A stretch of DNA of 64,000 bases from Sphingomonas sp. Leaf357 (GTDB taxonomy: Bacteria; Pseudomonadota; Alphaproteobacteria; Sphingomonadales; Sphingomonadaceae): the NCBI RefSeq assembly GCF_001423845.1, contig NZ_LMPM01000001.1, positions 109,259 through 173,258 of the forward strand, read 5' to 3'. This document shows positions 1-7,386 of this stretch, in pieces. The position numbers were made by a program, and so were the translations under genes. Below the pieces are notes generated by a model. That model searched no databases. It was not told the DNA's origin and saw nothing but the letters and a program-made list of their open reading frames with translations. The stretch's first letter is position 1. Each line of letters starts with the position of its first letter.

Positions 1-285
1 CTGTTCCGTCGCAAGTGCCGCCACGATTCGCGCCCCGACATCCCGGGCAAAGGCATCCAGCACCGGCAACGCGGCATCGAGATCGCCGTCCGAGGCACCG
101 CGCGTGTCGATCATGAGCAGGTCGATCGCGGCGTGATCGTGCACCCCGCCGACGTCGCGCCAGCCGAACCGTGCCACCACCCGCGCACCGGCGAGGTCCA
201 GCGCCTCGACCGCCAGTCGCTCGGCCGTCGGGTCGCCCGCCACCACGAGGGCGCCGGGCTGCATCGTGTAACTCGTGTCGTTCAT
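1..285 (-). CDS. N-terminal fragment of an unidentified, possibly receiver-like regulator (cut by window edge)
   Basis: The frame is open from an ATG at 285 to the window edge and gives 95 residues without a stop. The fragment begins MNDTSYTMQPGALVVAGDP and has an alternating beta/alpha pattern: a hydrophobic strand ending in GDP, a helix containing ERLAVEALDLAGARV, then the strand DLLMIDTRG. The Asp after LLMI stands where a response-regulator phosphoacceptor would be. That resembles a receiver or pseudo-receiver domain, but the conserved lysine region lies outside the window. I do not recognise the family. It is transcribed in the same direction as pntB, 161 bases further on. Confidence 0.5.
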   Translation of the reverse strand, partial: MNDTSYTMQPGALVVAGDPTAERLAVEALDLAGARVVARFGWRDVGGVHDHAAIDLLMIDTRGASDGDLDAALPVLDAFARDVGARIVAALATEQ

Positions 286-446
286 CGCCGATCCGCCCCG
301 CCGTTCCTCGCCCCGGGCCGAGGTACGCATTTTACGGATCGAGGCGTGTCAGATTACATCCGTTTTGGCCAGAACCCTCCGCCAGCCCACGGGATTTGCC
401 GCTTCCCGGCATCGCCATACCGCCATTCTGGACAGATTGCCGACCG

Positions 447-1976
447 TCAGTCGAGGTTCTTGACGATTTCCTCGACCATCTTCTTGGCGTCGGCGAGCAG
501 CATCATGGTGTTGTCCATGTAGAAGACGTCGTTGTCGACGCCGGCATAGCCGACCCCGCCCATGCTGCGCTTGATGAACAAAACCGTCTTGGCCTTTTCC
601 ACGTCGAGCACCGGCATGCCGTAGATCGGCGAGGTCTTGTCGGTTTTGGCCGCGGGGTTGGTCACGTCGTTGGCGCCGATCACGAAGGCGACGTCGGTCT
701 GCGCGAATTCGCCGTTGATATCCTCCAGTTCGAACACGTCGTCATACGGCACGTTGGCCTCGGCGAGCAGGACATTCATATGGCCGGGCATGCGGCCCGC
801 GACCGGGTGGATCGCATATTTCACGCGCACGCCGTGCGCCTTCAACTTGTCGCCCATCTCGCGCAGCGCATGCTGCGCCTGAGCGACGGCCATGCCGTAG
901 CCGGGGACGATGATGATCTGTTCGGCCTGCTGCATCAGGAAGGCGGCGTCCTCGGCCGACCCGCGCTTCCACGGCCGCTGCTCCTTCGCCTCGCCACCGG
1001 CGGCGGAAGCATCCGCGCCGAAACCGCCGGCGATCACGCTGATGAAGCTGCGGTTCATCGCCTTGCACATGATGTAGCTGAGGATCGCGCCCGACGATCC
1101 GACCAGGGCACCGGTGATGATCATCGCGCTGTTGTGCAGCGTGAAGCCCATCGCCGCCGCCGCCCAGCCCGAATAGGAGTTCAGCATCGACACCACGACC
1201 GGCATGTCCGCCCCGCCGATCGGGATGATCAGCAGGAAGCCGATTGCGAAGCTGAGCGCGGTGATCGTCCAGAACACCCAGGGGCTCTGGTCCTGCGTGA
1301 AATACGCCACCAGCGCGATGATCGCGCCCAGCACGGCCAGGTTGATGACGTGACGGCCCGGCAGCATGATCGGCTTGCCGCCCATATTGCCGTTCAGTTT
1401 CAGGAACGCGATGACCGAGCCGGAGAAGGTGATCGCGCCGATCGCGACGCCCAGGCCCATTTCGATGCGACTGACCGGGTTGATCATCGTCACCGGGACC
1501 GCCAAGAAGCTGCCGTCAGCCAAGGCATAACTGACGTTGACGATACTCGCGATGCCGAACGCAACCGGGTTCAGAAACGCAGCCGCAGCGACCAGCACCG
1601 CCGCCAAGCCGACCAGCGAGTGGAACGCAGCGACAAGTTGCGGCATGTCCGTCATCGCGATCCGGCGCGCGGTGATCAGGCCGATCACGCCGCCCAAAGC
1701 GATCGCACCCAGGATTTCGAGAATGGTGACGACGTCGAGCCGGGGAATGATCGCCGAATAATCGAAAGCCGGAGTCGCGCCGACGACGAGCAGATCGATC
1801 ACCGGCACATGCGTGACCAAGGTCGTCACCACCGCGATCGTCATGCCGATCATGCCGTAGCGGTTGCCGCGCTGCGACGTCGCCGGAGACGACAGGCCGC
1901 GCAAGGCGAGGATGAAGCACACGCCAGCGACGAGATACGCCAGCGCCGCCCATGGATTTACCGCAACATGTTCCAT
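447..1976 (-). CDS. pntB: NAD(P) transhydrogenase subunit beta
   Basis: This is the 509-residue membrane and NADP(H)-binding subunit of the proton-translocating transhydrogenase, which uses the proton motive force to drive hydride transfer from NADH to NADP+. The first half is a run of hydrophobic helices starting with NPWAALAYLVAGVCF. The C-terminal domain III begins near residue 355 with the nucleotide-binding loop PGYGMAVAQAQ and continues with GANDVTNPAAKT and the signature GVGYAGVDNDVFY. Length and end points match the family. It is the last gene of the split pnt operon, 109 bases after pntAB, and a paired palindromic repeat fills that gap. Identification is secure. Confidence 0.97.
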   Translation of the reverse strand: MEHVAVNPWAALAYLVAGVCFILALRGLSSPATSQRGNRYGMIGMTIAVVTTLVTHVPVIDLLVVGATPAFDYSAIIPRLDVVTILEILGAIALGGVIGLITARRIAMTDMPQLVAAFHSLVGLAAVLVAAAAFLNPVAFGIASIVNVSYALADGSFLAVPVTMINPVSRIEMGLGVAIGAITFSGSVIAFLKLNGNMGGKPIMLPGRHVINLAVLGAIIALVAYFTQDQSPWVFWTITALSFAIGFLLIIPIGGADMPVVVSMLNSYSGWAAAAMGFTLHNSAMIITGALVGSSGAILSYIMCKAMNRSFISVIAGGFGADASAAGGEAKEQRPWKRGSAEDAAFLMQQAEQIIIVPGYGMAVAQAQHALREMGDKLKAHGVRVKYAIHPVAGRMPGHMNVLLAEANVPYDDVFELEDINGEFAQTDVAFVIGANDVTNPAAKTDKTSPIYGMPVLDVEKAKTVLFIKRSMGGVGYAGVDNDVFYMDNTMMLLADAKKMVEEIVKNLD

Positions 1977-1997
1977 CCTGCCCCCTTAACCCGTTCG

Positions 1998-2075
1998 TCA
2001 TGCCAGCGAAGGCTGGCATCTCCCGCCCGCTCGCGCGCACTTGCGGCGCGAAACCCCAGCCTGCGCTGGGGTGAC
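1998..2075. repeat. Paired palindromic repeat, CCAGC family (copy 1)
   Basis: Two short palindromes lie head to head in the pntAB-pntB gap. The left is TGCCAGC-gaag-GCTGGCA (2001-2018) and the right is CCCCAGC-ctgc-GCTGGGG (2054-2071). The outer ends are GTCAT on the left and, on the other strand, GTCAC on the right. Similar doublets occur at 11812-11894 and 23484-23567, which indicates a dispersed element rather than a gene-specific terminator. Confidence 0.8.
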
Positions 2076-2085
2076 GGGCGTATCG

Positions 2086-2391
2086 TTACTTCGCTGCCGC
2101 CGCCGGCTTCTTCTTGTACATTGCCAGCATTCGCGCCGTCACCGCGAAGCCGCCGAAGATGTTCACGCTGGCCAGCACCACCGCGAGCAGCCCGAGCCAT
2201 TTCGAGGTCGCGCCCGTGCCGCCGATGCCGGTCGCCGCGCTGGCGATCAGCGCGCCGACGATGATGACGGACGAGATCGCGTTGGTCACCGCCATCAGCG
2301 GCGTGTGCAGCGCCGGCGTGACCGACCAGACGACATAATAGCCGACGAAGCAGGCCATGACGAAAATCGACAGGATGCTGATAAAGTCCAT
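2086..2391 (-). CDS. pntAB: NAD(P) transhydrogenase subunit alpha, C-terminal membrane part
   Basis: This 101-residue polypeptide corresponds to the membrane part of PntA, which is a separate protein in alphaproteobacteria. It starts MDFISILSIFVMACFVGYYVVW and contains the family hallmark VTPALHTPLMAVTNAISS followed by two more hydrophobic helices and a lysine-rich tail. It assembles with PntAA and PntB. It is separated from pntAA (ends 3555) by more than 1.1 kb holding three unrelated small genes, where a direct pntAA-pntAB arrangement would be expected. Confidence 0.95.
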   Translation of the reverse strand: MDFISILSIFVMACFVGYYVVWSVTPALHTPLMAVTNAISSVIIVGALIASAATGIGGTGATSKWLGLLAVVLASVNIFGGFAVTARMLAMYKKKPAAAAK

Positions 2392-2519
2392 TCAGTCTCT
2401 CCGGAGCCGAAGTTCACACAAAGTCACACGATACGAGGCCCAGCGTGACGCTGGCTCAGGCCCCGACGACCGATCGAGGCCAATGTCGCAGAAACCGGCC
2501 TTGTAGGACAGTCGCGCGA

Positions 2520-2879
2520 TCATCGATCGAGCTTCTGCGCGAGGAAATTCTGCAAACCGAGGATGTCGGTATTGCGGCCGACCTTGAACTCGATCGCGTC
2601 ATGGCCTGACAGATAGATGCTGAGTTCGGCATCGAGATCGAACGTGCCCGCGCTCTCGATCGAGAAGGCGGTGATCGAGCGGTACGGCACGGTGAGATAT
2701 TCGCGCTTGCTGCCCGTGAGGCCCTGCACGTTGATGTACAGCACGCGCCAGTTGGTGAAGGCGATGTAATCGCGCACCGTCTTGTAGCAATAATAGACCG
2801 TCTCGCCATCGGTCAGCGCCGCGCGATGCTTCTCGATCAGTTCGCGCGGATCGGCGGCGGTGGCGTGGAGGATGCCCAT
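2520..2879 (-). CDS. Bacterial PH-domain-like protein
   Basis: This protein has 119 residues and starts MGILHATAADPRELIEKH. The order of features, TDGETVYYCYKTVRDYIAFTNWRVLYINVQ, then SKREYLTVPYRSITAFS, then DLDAELSIYL and a C-terminal helix LGLQNFLAQKL, matches the bacterial pleckstrin-homology (bPH) family: a seven-strand sheet closed by a helix. The molecular role of most such proteins is unknown. The ATG overlaps the TGA of the upstream HicB-like gene by four bases (ATGA), so the two are probably translated together. It belongs to the block that separates pntAA from pntAB. Confidence 0.75.
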   Translation of the reverse strand: MGILHATAADPRELIEKHRAALTDGETVYYCYKTVRDYIAFTNWRVLYINVQGLTGSKREYLTVPYRSITAFSIESAGTFDLDAELSIYLSGHDAIEFKVGRNTDILGLQNFLAQKLDR

Positions 2880-3097
2880 CAGGCGGCGGCGCGACGCGAC
2901 TGGGGGACGGGTCGGCCCATTTCCTGGGCGGCCTCGATCCAGCAGCCGATCGCATCGTAGATATTGTCCAGTGCTTCCTGGGGGGTATCCCCGTCGGATC
3001 GACAGCCGGGAAGTTCGGGCGCGATCGCCGTAAAACCGCCGCCATCGGCGTCGGAGAGTGGCGACATCTTTACTCCAAAATCGAAGGGCGACTTCAT
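2879..3097 (-). CDS. HicB-family antitoxin-like protein, without a visible HicA
   Basis: This protein of 72 residues has the HicB/UPF0150 fold signature: GGGFTAIAPELPGCRSDGDTPQEALDNI, followed by an amphipathic helix AIGCWIEAAQEMGRPVP. HicB proteins normally neutralise a small HicA mRNase encoded next to them. No HicA-like frame (about 60 residues with a catalytic His) is visible on either side. Its neighbours are a DUF559 protein upstream and a PH-like protein downstream. The start at 3097 overlaps the TGA of the DUF559 gene (ATGA). Its ribosome binding site, GGGGAGGATCAAAA, lies inside the inverted repeat that flanks the DUF559 gene, so the repeat supplies the translation signal. Confidence 0.75.
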   Translation of the reverse strand: MKSPFDFGVKMSPLSDADGGGFTAIAPELPGCRSDGDTPQEALDNIYDAIGCWIEAAQEMGRPVPQSRRAAA

Positions 3098-3507
3098 TTT
3101 TGATCCTCCCCGGCACGGGGAGGGGGACCGTTCGCCTCTTCCGGCGAATGGTGGAGGGGGCGGGCGGCAAAGGCTGTGATCGCGTCGATAGCAGCGTCCG
3201 GGTCTTTAAGAATACGGGCAGCCGCGACATGCAGGAGATGCCAGCCATTCTCCCCCAAGAATGCGTCACGGCGCTCATCGCGCGCGGGGCGATCACCGCG
3301 ATTATGCGCCTCGCCACCGACTTCGATCGCCAGGCGGTTTTCGAGACAGCAAAAATCGATGACATGCGCGCCGAACGGGTGTTGCTTGCGGAATTTCAGA
3401 CCGGTCTGCTTGCCTTTCAGGCGCTGCCAAATCAGCACTTCCGGCAGGCTCATGTCTCGACGCAGGCGACGGGCCATCGCAACTTCGGGGCGCAGCGCTC
3501 GCGGCAC
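3094..3507 (-). CDS. DUF559 (Vsr/restriction-endonuclease-fold) protein
   Basis: This protein has 137 residues from a GTG at 3507; an ATG at 3477 is the alternative. The N-terminal LRPEVAMARRLRRDMSLPEV and then IWQRLKGKQTGLKFRKQHP, HVIDFCC, LAIEVGGEAH and GWHLLHV are the DUF559 core, a relative of Vsr-type endonucleases. The Asp of VIDF and the Glu of IEVGG sit where the catalytic acidic residues of the fold lie. GTG is preferred because homologues start before the ARRLRRDM helix and because GGAGGGGGC precedes it. That Shine-Dalgarno sequence, and the last 20 or so codons, are encoded by the flanking inverted repeat, so gene and repeat form one unit. The true function is unknown. Confidence 0.8.
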   Translation of the reverse strand: MPRALRPEVAMARRLRRDMSLPEVLIWQRLKGKQTGLKFRKQHPFGAHVIDFCCLENRLAIEVGGEAHNRGDRPARDERRDAFLGENGWHLLHVAAARILKDPDAAIDAITAFAARPLHHSPEEANGPPPRAGEDQK

Positions 3508-3559
3508 GCCCCCTCCACCGCCTTCGGCGGTTCCCCTCCCCGTGCCGGGGAGGATCAAG
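3099..3559. mobile_element. Inverted-repeat cassette carrying the DUF559 gene
   Basis: The DUF559 gene is bracketed by two inverted copies of a repeat of about 55-65 bases, at 3099-3163 and 3506-3559. Both read TTGATCCTCCCCGGCACGG from the outside, then GGAGGGG, ACCG, a hairpin of variable sequence, and GGTGGAGGGGGCG. The outer 26 bases agree at all but one position. The PntAA stop codon (3555-3557) lies inside the right copy and the HicB start (3095-3097) abuts the left copy. This fits a small cassette that landed between pntAA and the next gene. No RAYT or other transposase is present within it, so its means of movement is unknown. Confidence 0.65.
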
Positions 3560-4691
3560 ACAGGAGCCTCGCGTTCACCACGGCACCACCCTTGGTCAGG
3601 CGGATCGCGTCGCCGATTTCTTCATCGAGCACCGGCTTGCCCGTTTCCTTGTCCCAGAACGCGCTGAGGAAGTTGAACAGGTTGCGGCTGAACAAGGCGC
3701 TGGCGTCCGCCGCCAGGCGGCCGGCGACGTTGCGGTGGCCGACGATCTTCACGCCGTTCACGCTCACCACCTCGCCCGCCACGGACCCTTCGACGTTGCC
3801 GCCAGCCTCGACCGCGAGATCGACGATCACGCTGCCGGGGCGCATGCTGGCGACCTGCTCGGCCGAGATCAGGCGCGGCGCGGGGCGGCCGGGGATCAGC
3901 GCGGTGGTGATGACGATGTCCTGCCTGGCGATGTGGCCGGAGACCAGTTCCGCCTGCGCCGCTTGATATTCGGGCGACATCTCACCGGCATAGCCGCCGG
4001 CACCCTCGCCCTCGATGCCGGCGACGTTCTCGACGAAGATCGGCTTGGCGCCCAAAGACAGGATCTGTTCCCGGGTCGCGCTGCGCACGTCGGTCGCGGA
4101 CACCTGCGCGCCCAGGCGGCGGGCGGTGGCGATCGCCTGCAGGCCGGCCACGCCGACGCCCATCACGAACACGCGCGCGGCGCTCACCGTGCCGGCCGCC
4201 GTCATCATCATCGGGAAGGCGCGGCCATATTCGGCCGCCGCGTCAAGAACGGACTTGTACCCGGCGAGGTTCGATTGCGAGGACAGGATGTCCATCGATT
4301 GCGCGCGGGTGATGCGCGGCATGAATTCCATCGCCAACGCCTCGATGCCGGCGGTGGCATAGGCATCGACGCGGGCGCGCCCACCATTTTCTCCGGCCCC
4401 GAACGGATTGAGGCTTGCGGCGAGCCACGCACCCGGGGCCGCGCCGCCGATCGTCGCCGGATCGGGTCCGACCACCGCGAGGATGATCTCCGCCCCGTTC
4501 AGCGTATCCGCGCGCGGGCCGACCGTCGCGCCGGCCGCGGCGTAATCGGCATCGGCAAAGGATGCCGCGACACCGGCCCCCGCCTCGACCGCCATCTCGG
4601 CACCAAGGGCGATGAACTTCTTGACCGTCTCGGGGGTGGCGGCGACGCGGTTTTCACCGGCCGCCTGTTCCTTCAGGACCGCGATCTTCAC
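3555..4691 (-). CDS. pntAA: NAD(P) transhydrogenase subunit alpha, NAD(H)-binding part
   Basis: This soluble domain I of the transhydrogenase binds NAD(H). It has 378 residues, the usual size for the split form. It starts MKIAVLKEQAAGENRVAATP, typical of the AlaDH/PNT N-terminal domain, and carries the NAD-binding loop VFVMGVGVAGLQAIATARRLG followed by the mobile-loop region EGEGAGGYAGEMSPEYQAAQ. It ends AVVNARLLS. It lies nine bases downstream of the small oxidase-subunit gene. Its stop codon is inside the right inverted repeat of the DUF559 cassette, so the last one or two codons may have been altered by the insertion. Identification is secure. Confidence 0.96.
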   Translation of the reverse strand: MKIAVLKEQAAGENRVAATPETVKKFIALGAEMAVEAGAGVAASFADADYAAAGATVGPRADTLNGAEIILAVVGPDPATIGGAAPGAWLAASLNPFGAGENGGRARVDAYATAGIEALAMEFMPRITRAQSMDILSSQSNLAGYKSVLDAAAEYGRAFPMMMTAAGTVSAARVFVMGVGVAGLQAIATARRLGAQVSATDVRSATREQILSLGAKPIFVENVAGIEGEGAGGYAGEMSPEYQAAQAELVSGHIARQDIVITTALIPGRPAPRLISAEQVASMRPGSVIVDLAVEAGGNVEGSVAGEVVSVNGVKIVGHRNVAGRLAADASALFSRNLFNFLSAFWDKETGKPVLDEEIGDAIRLTKGGAVVNARLLS

Positions 4692-4700
4692 CCGCGGCGC

Positions 4701-4826
4701 TTAGCGCGAGATCAGCCAGATCACCGCGGCGGCGATCACGGCACAGGCGACGGCGCCCCACTTCAACAGGCCGATCACCTGGCCATAGGTCTGTTCGTGC
4801 GCTTTCAGATCACCGTTGCCGGCCAT
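4701..4826 (-). CDS. aa3-type cytochrome c oxidase subunit IV-like small membrane protein
   Basis: This 41-residue protein reads MAGNGDLKAHEQTYGQVIG and then a single hydrophobic helix, WGAVACAVIAAAVIWLIS. The HExTY motif before one transmembrane segment is the pattern of the bacterial aa3 oxidase subunit IV family. In alphaproteobacteria such genes are commonly found directly upstream of pntAA, as here (nine-base gap). Its actual association with an oxidase is known only from a few species. The ATG at 4826 gives the family-typical N-terminus; an in-frame upstream extension lacks similarity. Confidence 0.8.
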   Translation of the reverse strand: MAGNGDLKAHEQTYGQVIGLLKWGAVACAVIAAAVIWLISR

Positions 4827-4985
4827 GGCCTCATTTCCCCATAGAGCTTTTGTCGCATCCCGCTTAGCCCGAGCCCGCCGCGCCCTCAAGCCCCAGTCCC
4901 GCATGTCCCGTCTTGAGGCGGCTTAAGCTGGTCTTTACCCGGCACGATTAAGGTTACCCGCTACGAACGGGAACGGGAACACCGG

Positions 4986-6410
4986 ATGACGCGCAACGGA
5001 CAGCGCCTGTTGATGTTGATCGACGACGAGCCGGCACAGCGCCGGCTGGTCGCGGCGATCGCCGCGCGTCGCGGCTGGCGCGCGGTCTTCGCCAATGACG
5101 GCGAGATGGCGATCGCGATGCTCGGCACGCAGGACGGCATGCAGCTGGATGCGATCCTCCTCGATTCCTGGGGACCGGAGGCCGATGCGGCGACGTTGAT
5201 CGCCGAAATCCGCGAACGCCGCCCCGCGCTGCCGCTGCTGATGCTGACCGCCAACGGATCGGTCGCGCAGGCGGTCGCGGCGATGCGATCGGGCGCGACC
5301 GACTTCCTGGTCAAGCCGATCGCGCCCGAACGCCTGCTCTCGGCGCTCGACGCGGCGGTCGGCGGCAAGACGGCAGGCGAATTGCGCCCGCTGTCCGAGA
5401 AGATCCCGGCCCTGCTGGCGTTCGACGAGATCGTCGGCTCCGCGCCCGATTTCCGTGCCGCGCTGGCCATCGCCGCCAAGGCCGCCCGCGCGCGCGTCGC
5501 CGTGCTGCTGGAAGGCGAAAGCGGCGTCGGCAAGGAAGTGGTGGCGGAGGCGGTGCATGCCGCCTCGCCACGCGCCAAGAAACCGATGGTTACAGTGAAT
5601 TGCGGCGCGATCCCCGCGAACCTGGTCGAATCCGAACTGTTCGGCCACGAAAAGGGCGCGTTCACCGGTGCCTTCGAACGCAAGATCGGGCGCTTCCAGG
5701 AGGCCGACGGCGGCACGATCTTCCTCGACGAAGTGGGCGAGATGCCGCTGGAAGCGCAAGTCAAGCTGCTGCGCGTGCTGCAGAACGGGGATATCCAGCC
5801 GGTCGGTGCGCGGCATGCCCGCGAGGTCGACGTGCGGGTCATCGCCGCCACCAACAAACGGCTGATCGAGGAGGTCGAGGCCGGGCGGTTCCGCGAGGAT
5901 CTCTATTACCGGCTCAACGTCGTGCAGGTGACGATCCCGCCGCTTCGCGAACGCACCGGCGATATTCCGGCGCTGGCGCGCCATCTGCTCGCCCGCGTCG
6001 CGCAGCAGCCGGGGCTGCGTCCGCTCGGCATCACCGACGATGCGCTGGATTTGCTCGGCAGCTACGACTGGCCGGGCAATGTCCGCCAGCTGCAGAACGC
6101 GCTCTTCCGCGCCGCCGTATTGTGCGACGGTGCGGCGCTGACGCGCGCCGACTTTCCGCAGATCGCCGCCCTGGGGGCCGCGCGGCACGTTGCCCCCGTG
6201 CCGACGCCGATGGCGACGTCGGGCGGCGTGACGCTGTTCAACGCCGACGGCAACATGCGCGCGCTGGAGGATATCGAGGCCGACGTGATCCGCCTCGCGA
6301 TCGGCCATTATCGTGGCCGCATGACGGAAGTGGCGCGGCGGCTGGGGATCGGGCGCTCGACGCTCTATCGCAAGCTAGGCGAACTCGGCATCGACAACGC
6401 GGCGGCCTGA
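4986..6410 (+). CDS. Sigma-54-dependent response regulator, NtrC/FlbD class
   Basis: The protein has 474 residues. The receiver domain (about 6-125) has acidic Asp13-Asp14, phosphoacceptor Asp60 in AILLDS, and Lys110. The AAA+ domain (about 145-375) has Walker A GESGVGKE (177-184), the sigma-54 contact loop GAFTGA (224-229) and Walker B GGTIFLDE (242-249). A Fis-type helix-turn-helix lies at 447-466 (VARRLGIGRSTLYRKL). It should remodel RpoN-holoenzyme at enhancer-dependent promoters. No histidine kinase or rpoN gene is adjacent, so the signal is unknown. The residue after Asp60 is Ser and the following DMDG-like motif is missing (SWGPEAD), an unusual receiver loop. It is divergent from the pnt group. 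Confidence 0.93.
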   Translation: MTRNGQRLLMLIDDEPAQRRLVAAIAARRGWRAVFANDGEMAIAMLGTQDGMQLDAILLDSWGPEADAATLIAEIRERRPALPLLMLTANGSVAQAVAAMRSGATDFLVKPIAPERLLSALDAAVGGKTAGELRPLSEKIPALLAFDEIVGSAPDFRAALAIAAKAARARVAVLLEGESGVGKEVVAEAVHAASPRAKKPMVTVNCGAIPANLVESELFGHEKGAFTGAFERKIGRFQEADGGTIFLDEVGEMPLEAQVKLLRVLQNGDIQPVGARHAREVDVRVIAATNKRLIEEVEAGRFREDLYYRLNVVQVTIPPLRERTGDIPALARHLLARVAQQPGLRPLGITDDALDLLGSYDWPGNVRQLQNALFRAAVLCDGAALTRADFPQIAALGAARHVAPVPTPMATSGGVTLFNADGNMRALEDIEADVIRLAIGHYRGRMTEVARRLGIGRSTLYRKLGELGIDNAAA

Positions 6411-6417
6411 TCCGGCC

Positions 6418-7302
6418 TCACCACAACACGCCCTTTACCGGCACGACCGGCTCGGGCGCCGGATCGCCGAGCGCCTGGAGCAGGTCGATCTCGATCGTCC
6501 GGGTCATCGCGGTCAGCGGCACGTCGTGGATCTTGCCGGCGAACGGATCGACCAGATCCTCGCCGATCTGCAGGACGGCGAGGAACATCAGGCCGGCGAT
6601 GGTCGAGCCGACCGGCGTCGCGAAGCCCAACGTCTCGACCAGGCCGATCGGCAGCAGGACGCAGAACAGGCGCGTGAAGAAGCTGGGGAAGAAGCGGTAC
6701 TGATTGGGCAGCGGCGTGTTCTTCAGCCGCTCCATCCCGCCCTGCGCGTTGGCGATATCGACCAGAGTCCGCTCGATCGAGGCCTGCTGGATCGTGTCGA
6801 TCCAGCCATTGGCGCGCGCCTGATCGACGCGACGCCCGGTGCCGTCGAGAATGCCGTTGGCGATGTTGGTGCGCGCCAGCGACGGTGCCGCCTCGTCGGG
6901 CGAGAGGAAGCGGTTGACCTCGGCGGTCGGATCCTGCCGCCGGAGCTGGCAGCGCAGCACCTGGACATAGGTGATCTGGCGCAGGATGATCGCGCGTTGC
7001 AGATCGCGCCCCTCCTCGTCGGGCAGATAGCTGCGCGCGGCGCGCGCCAGGTTGCGCGACGAGTTGATCATCGCGCCCCACAGCACGCGCCCTTCCCACC
7101 AGCGCTGATAGGCCGAGGTGTCGCGGAACCCGAGGAACAGCGCCAAGGCCGAACCGAAGATCGTCAGCGGCAGCGACGGCGCCTTGTACGGCTGGACGTA
7201 ATAGATCACCGTCACGATGACGTCCCACACGAACAGCGCGATCAGCGGCTTCCATACCTCCGCCACCATATGTTTGACCCGTGGCACGGCATCTACGATC
7301 AC
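6418..7302 (-). CDS. Bestrophin/UPF0187-family anion channel-like protein
   Basis: The protein has 294 residues from a GTG at 7302, preceded by the ribosome site GAGGGGAAG. It starts VIVDAVPRVKHMVAEVWKP, followed by hydrophobic helices LIALFVWDVIVTVIYY and PLTIFGSALALFLGFR. The signature is FRDTSAYQRWWEGRVLWGAMINSSRN, and the later motif GEDLVDPFAGKIHDVPL is the bestrophin family's acidic cluster. Bacterial bestrophins are pentameric ion channels; some conduct cations rather than anions. Physiological function here is unknown. The gene follows folP by 84 bases on the same strand. Confidence 0.88.
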   Translation of the reverse strand: MIVDAVPRVKHMVAEVWKPLIALFVWDVIVTVIYYVQPYKAPSLPLTIFGSALALFLGFRDTSAYQRWWEGRVLWGAMINSSRNLARAARSYLPDEEGRDLQRAIILRQITYVQVLRCQLRRQDPTAEVNRFLSPDEAAPSLARTNIANGILDGTGRRVDQARANGWIDTIQQASIERTLVDIANAQGGMERLKNTPLPNQYRFFPSFFTRLFCVLLPIGLVETLGFATPVGSTIAGLMFLAVLQIGEDLVDPFAGKIHDVPLTAMTRTIEIDLLQALGDPAPEPVVPVKGVLW

Positions 7303-7386
7303 GCTCTTCCCCTCGATGTCAGCGGCGTTTGCGCGGCCCGAACGCAGAAAGCGCGCTAAGGATGCATCGGAAATGCATCGCAACCA

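Noticed and set aside
171..2264. A plus-strand open frame of nearly 700 codons
   Set aside because: It is antisense to pntB and pntAB, which have complete motifs; the product is low-complexity His/Arg/Asp with no conserved features.
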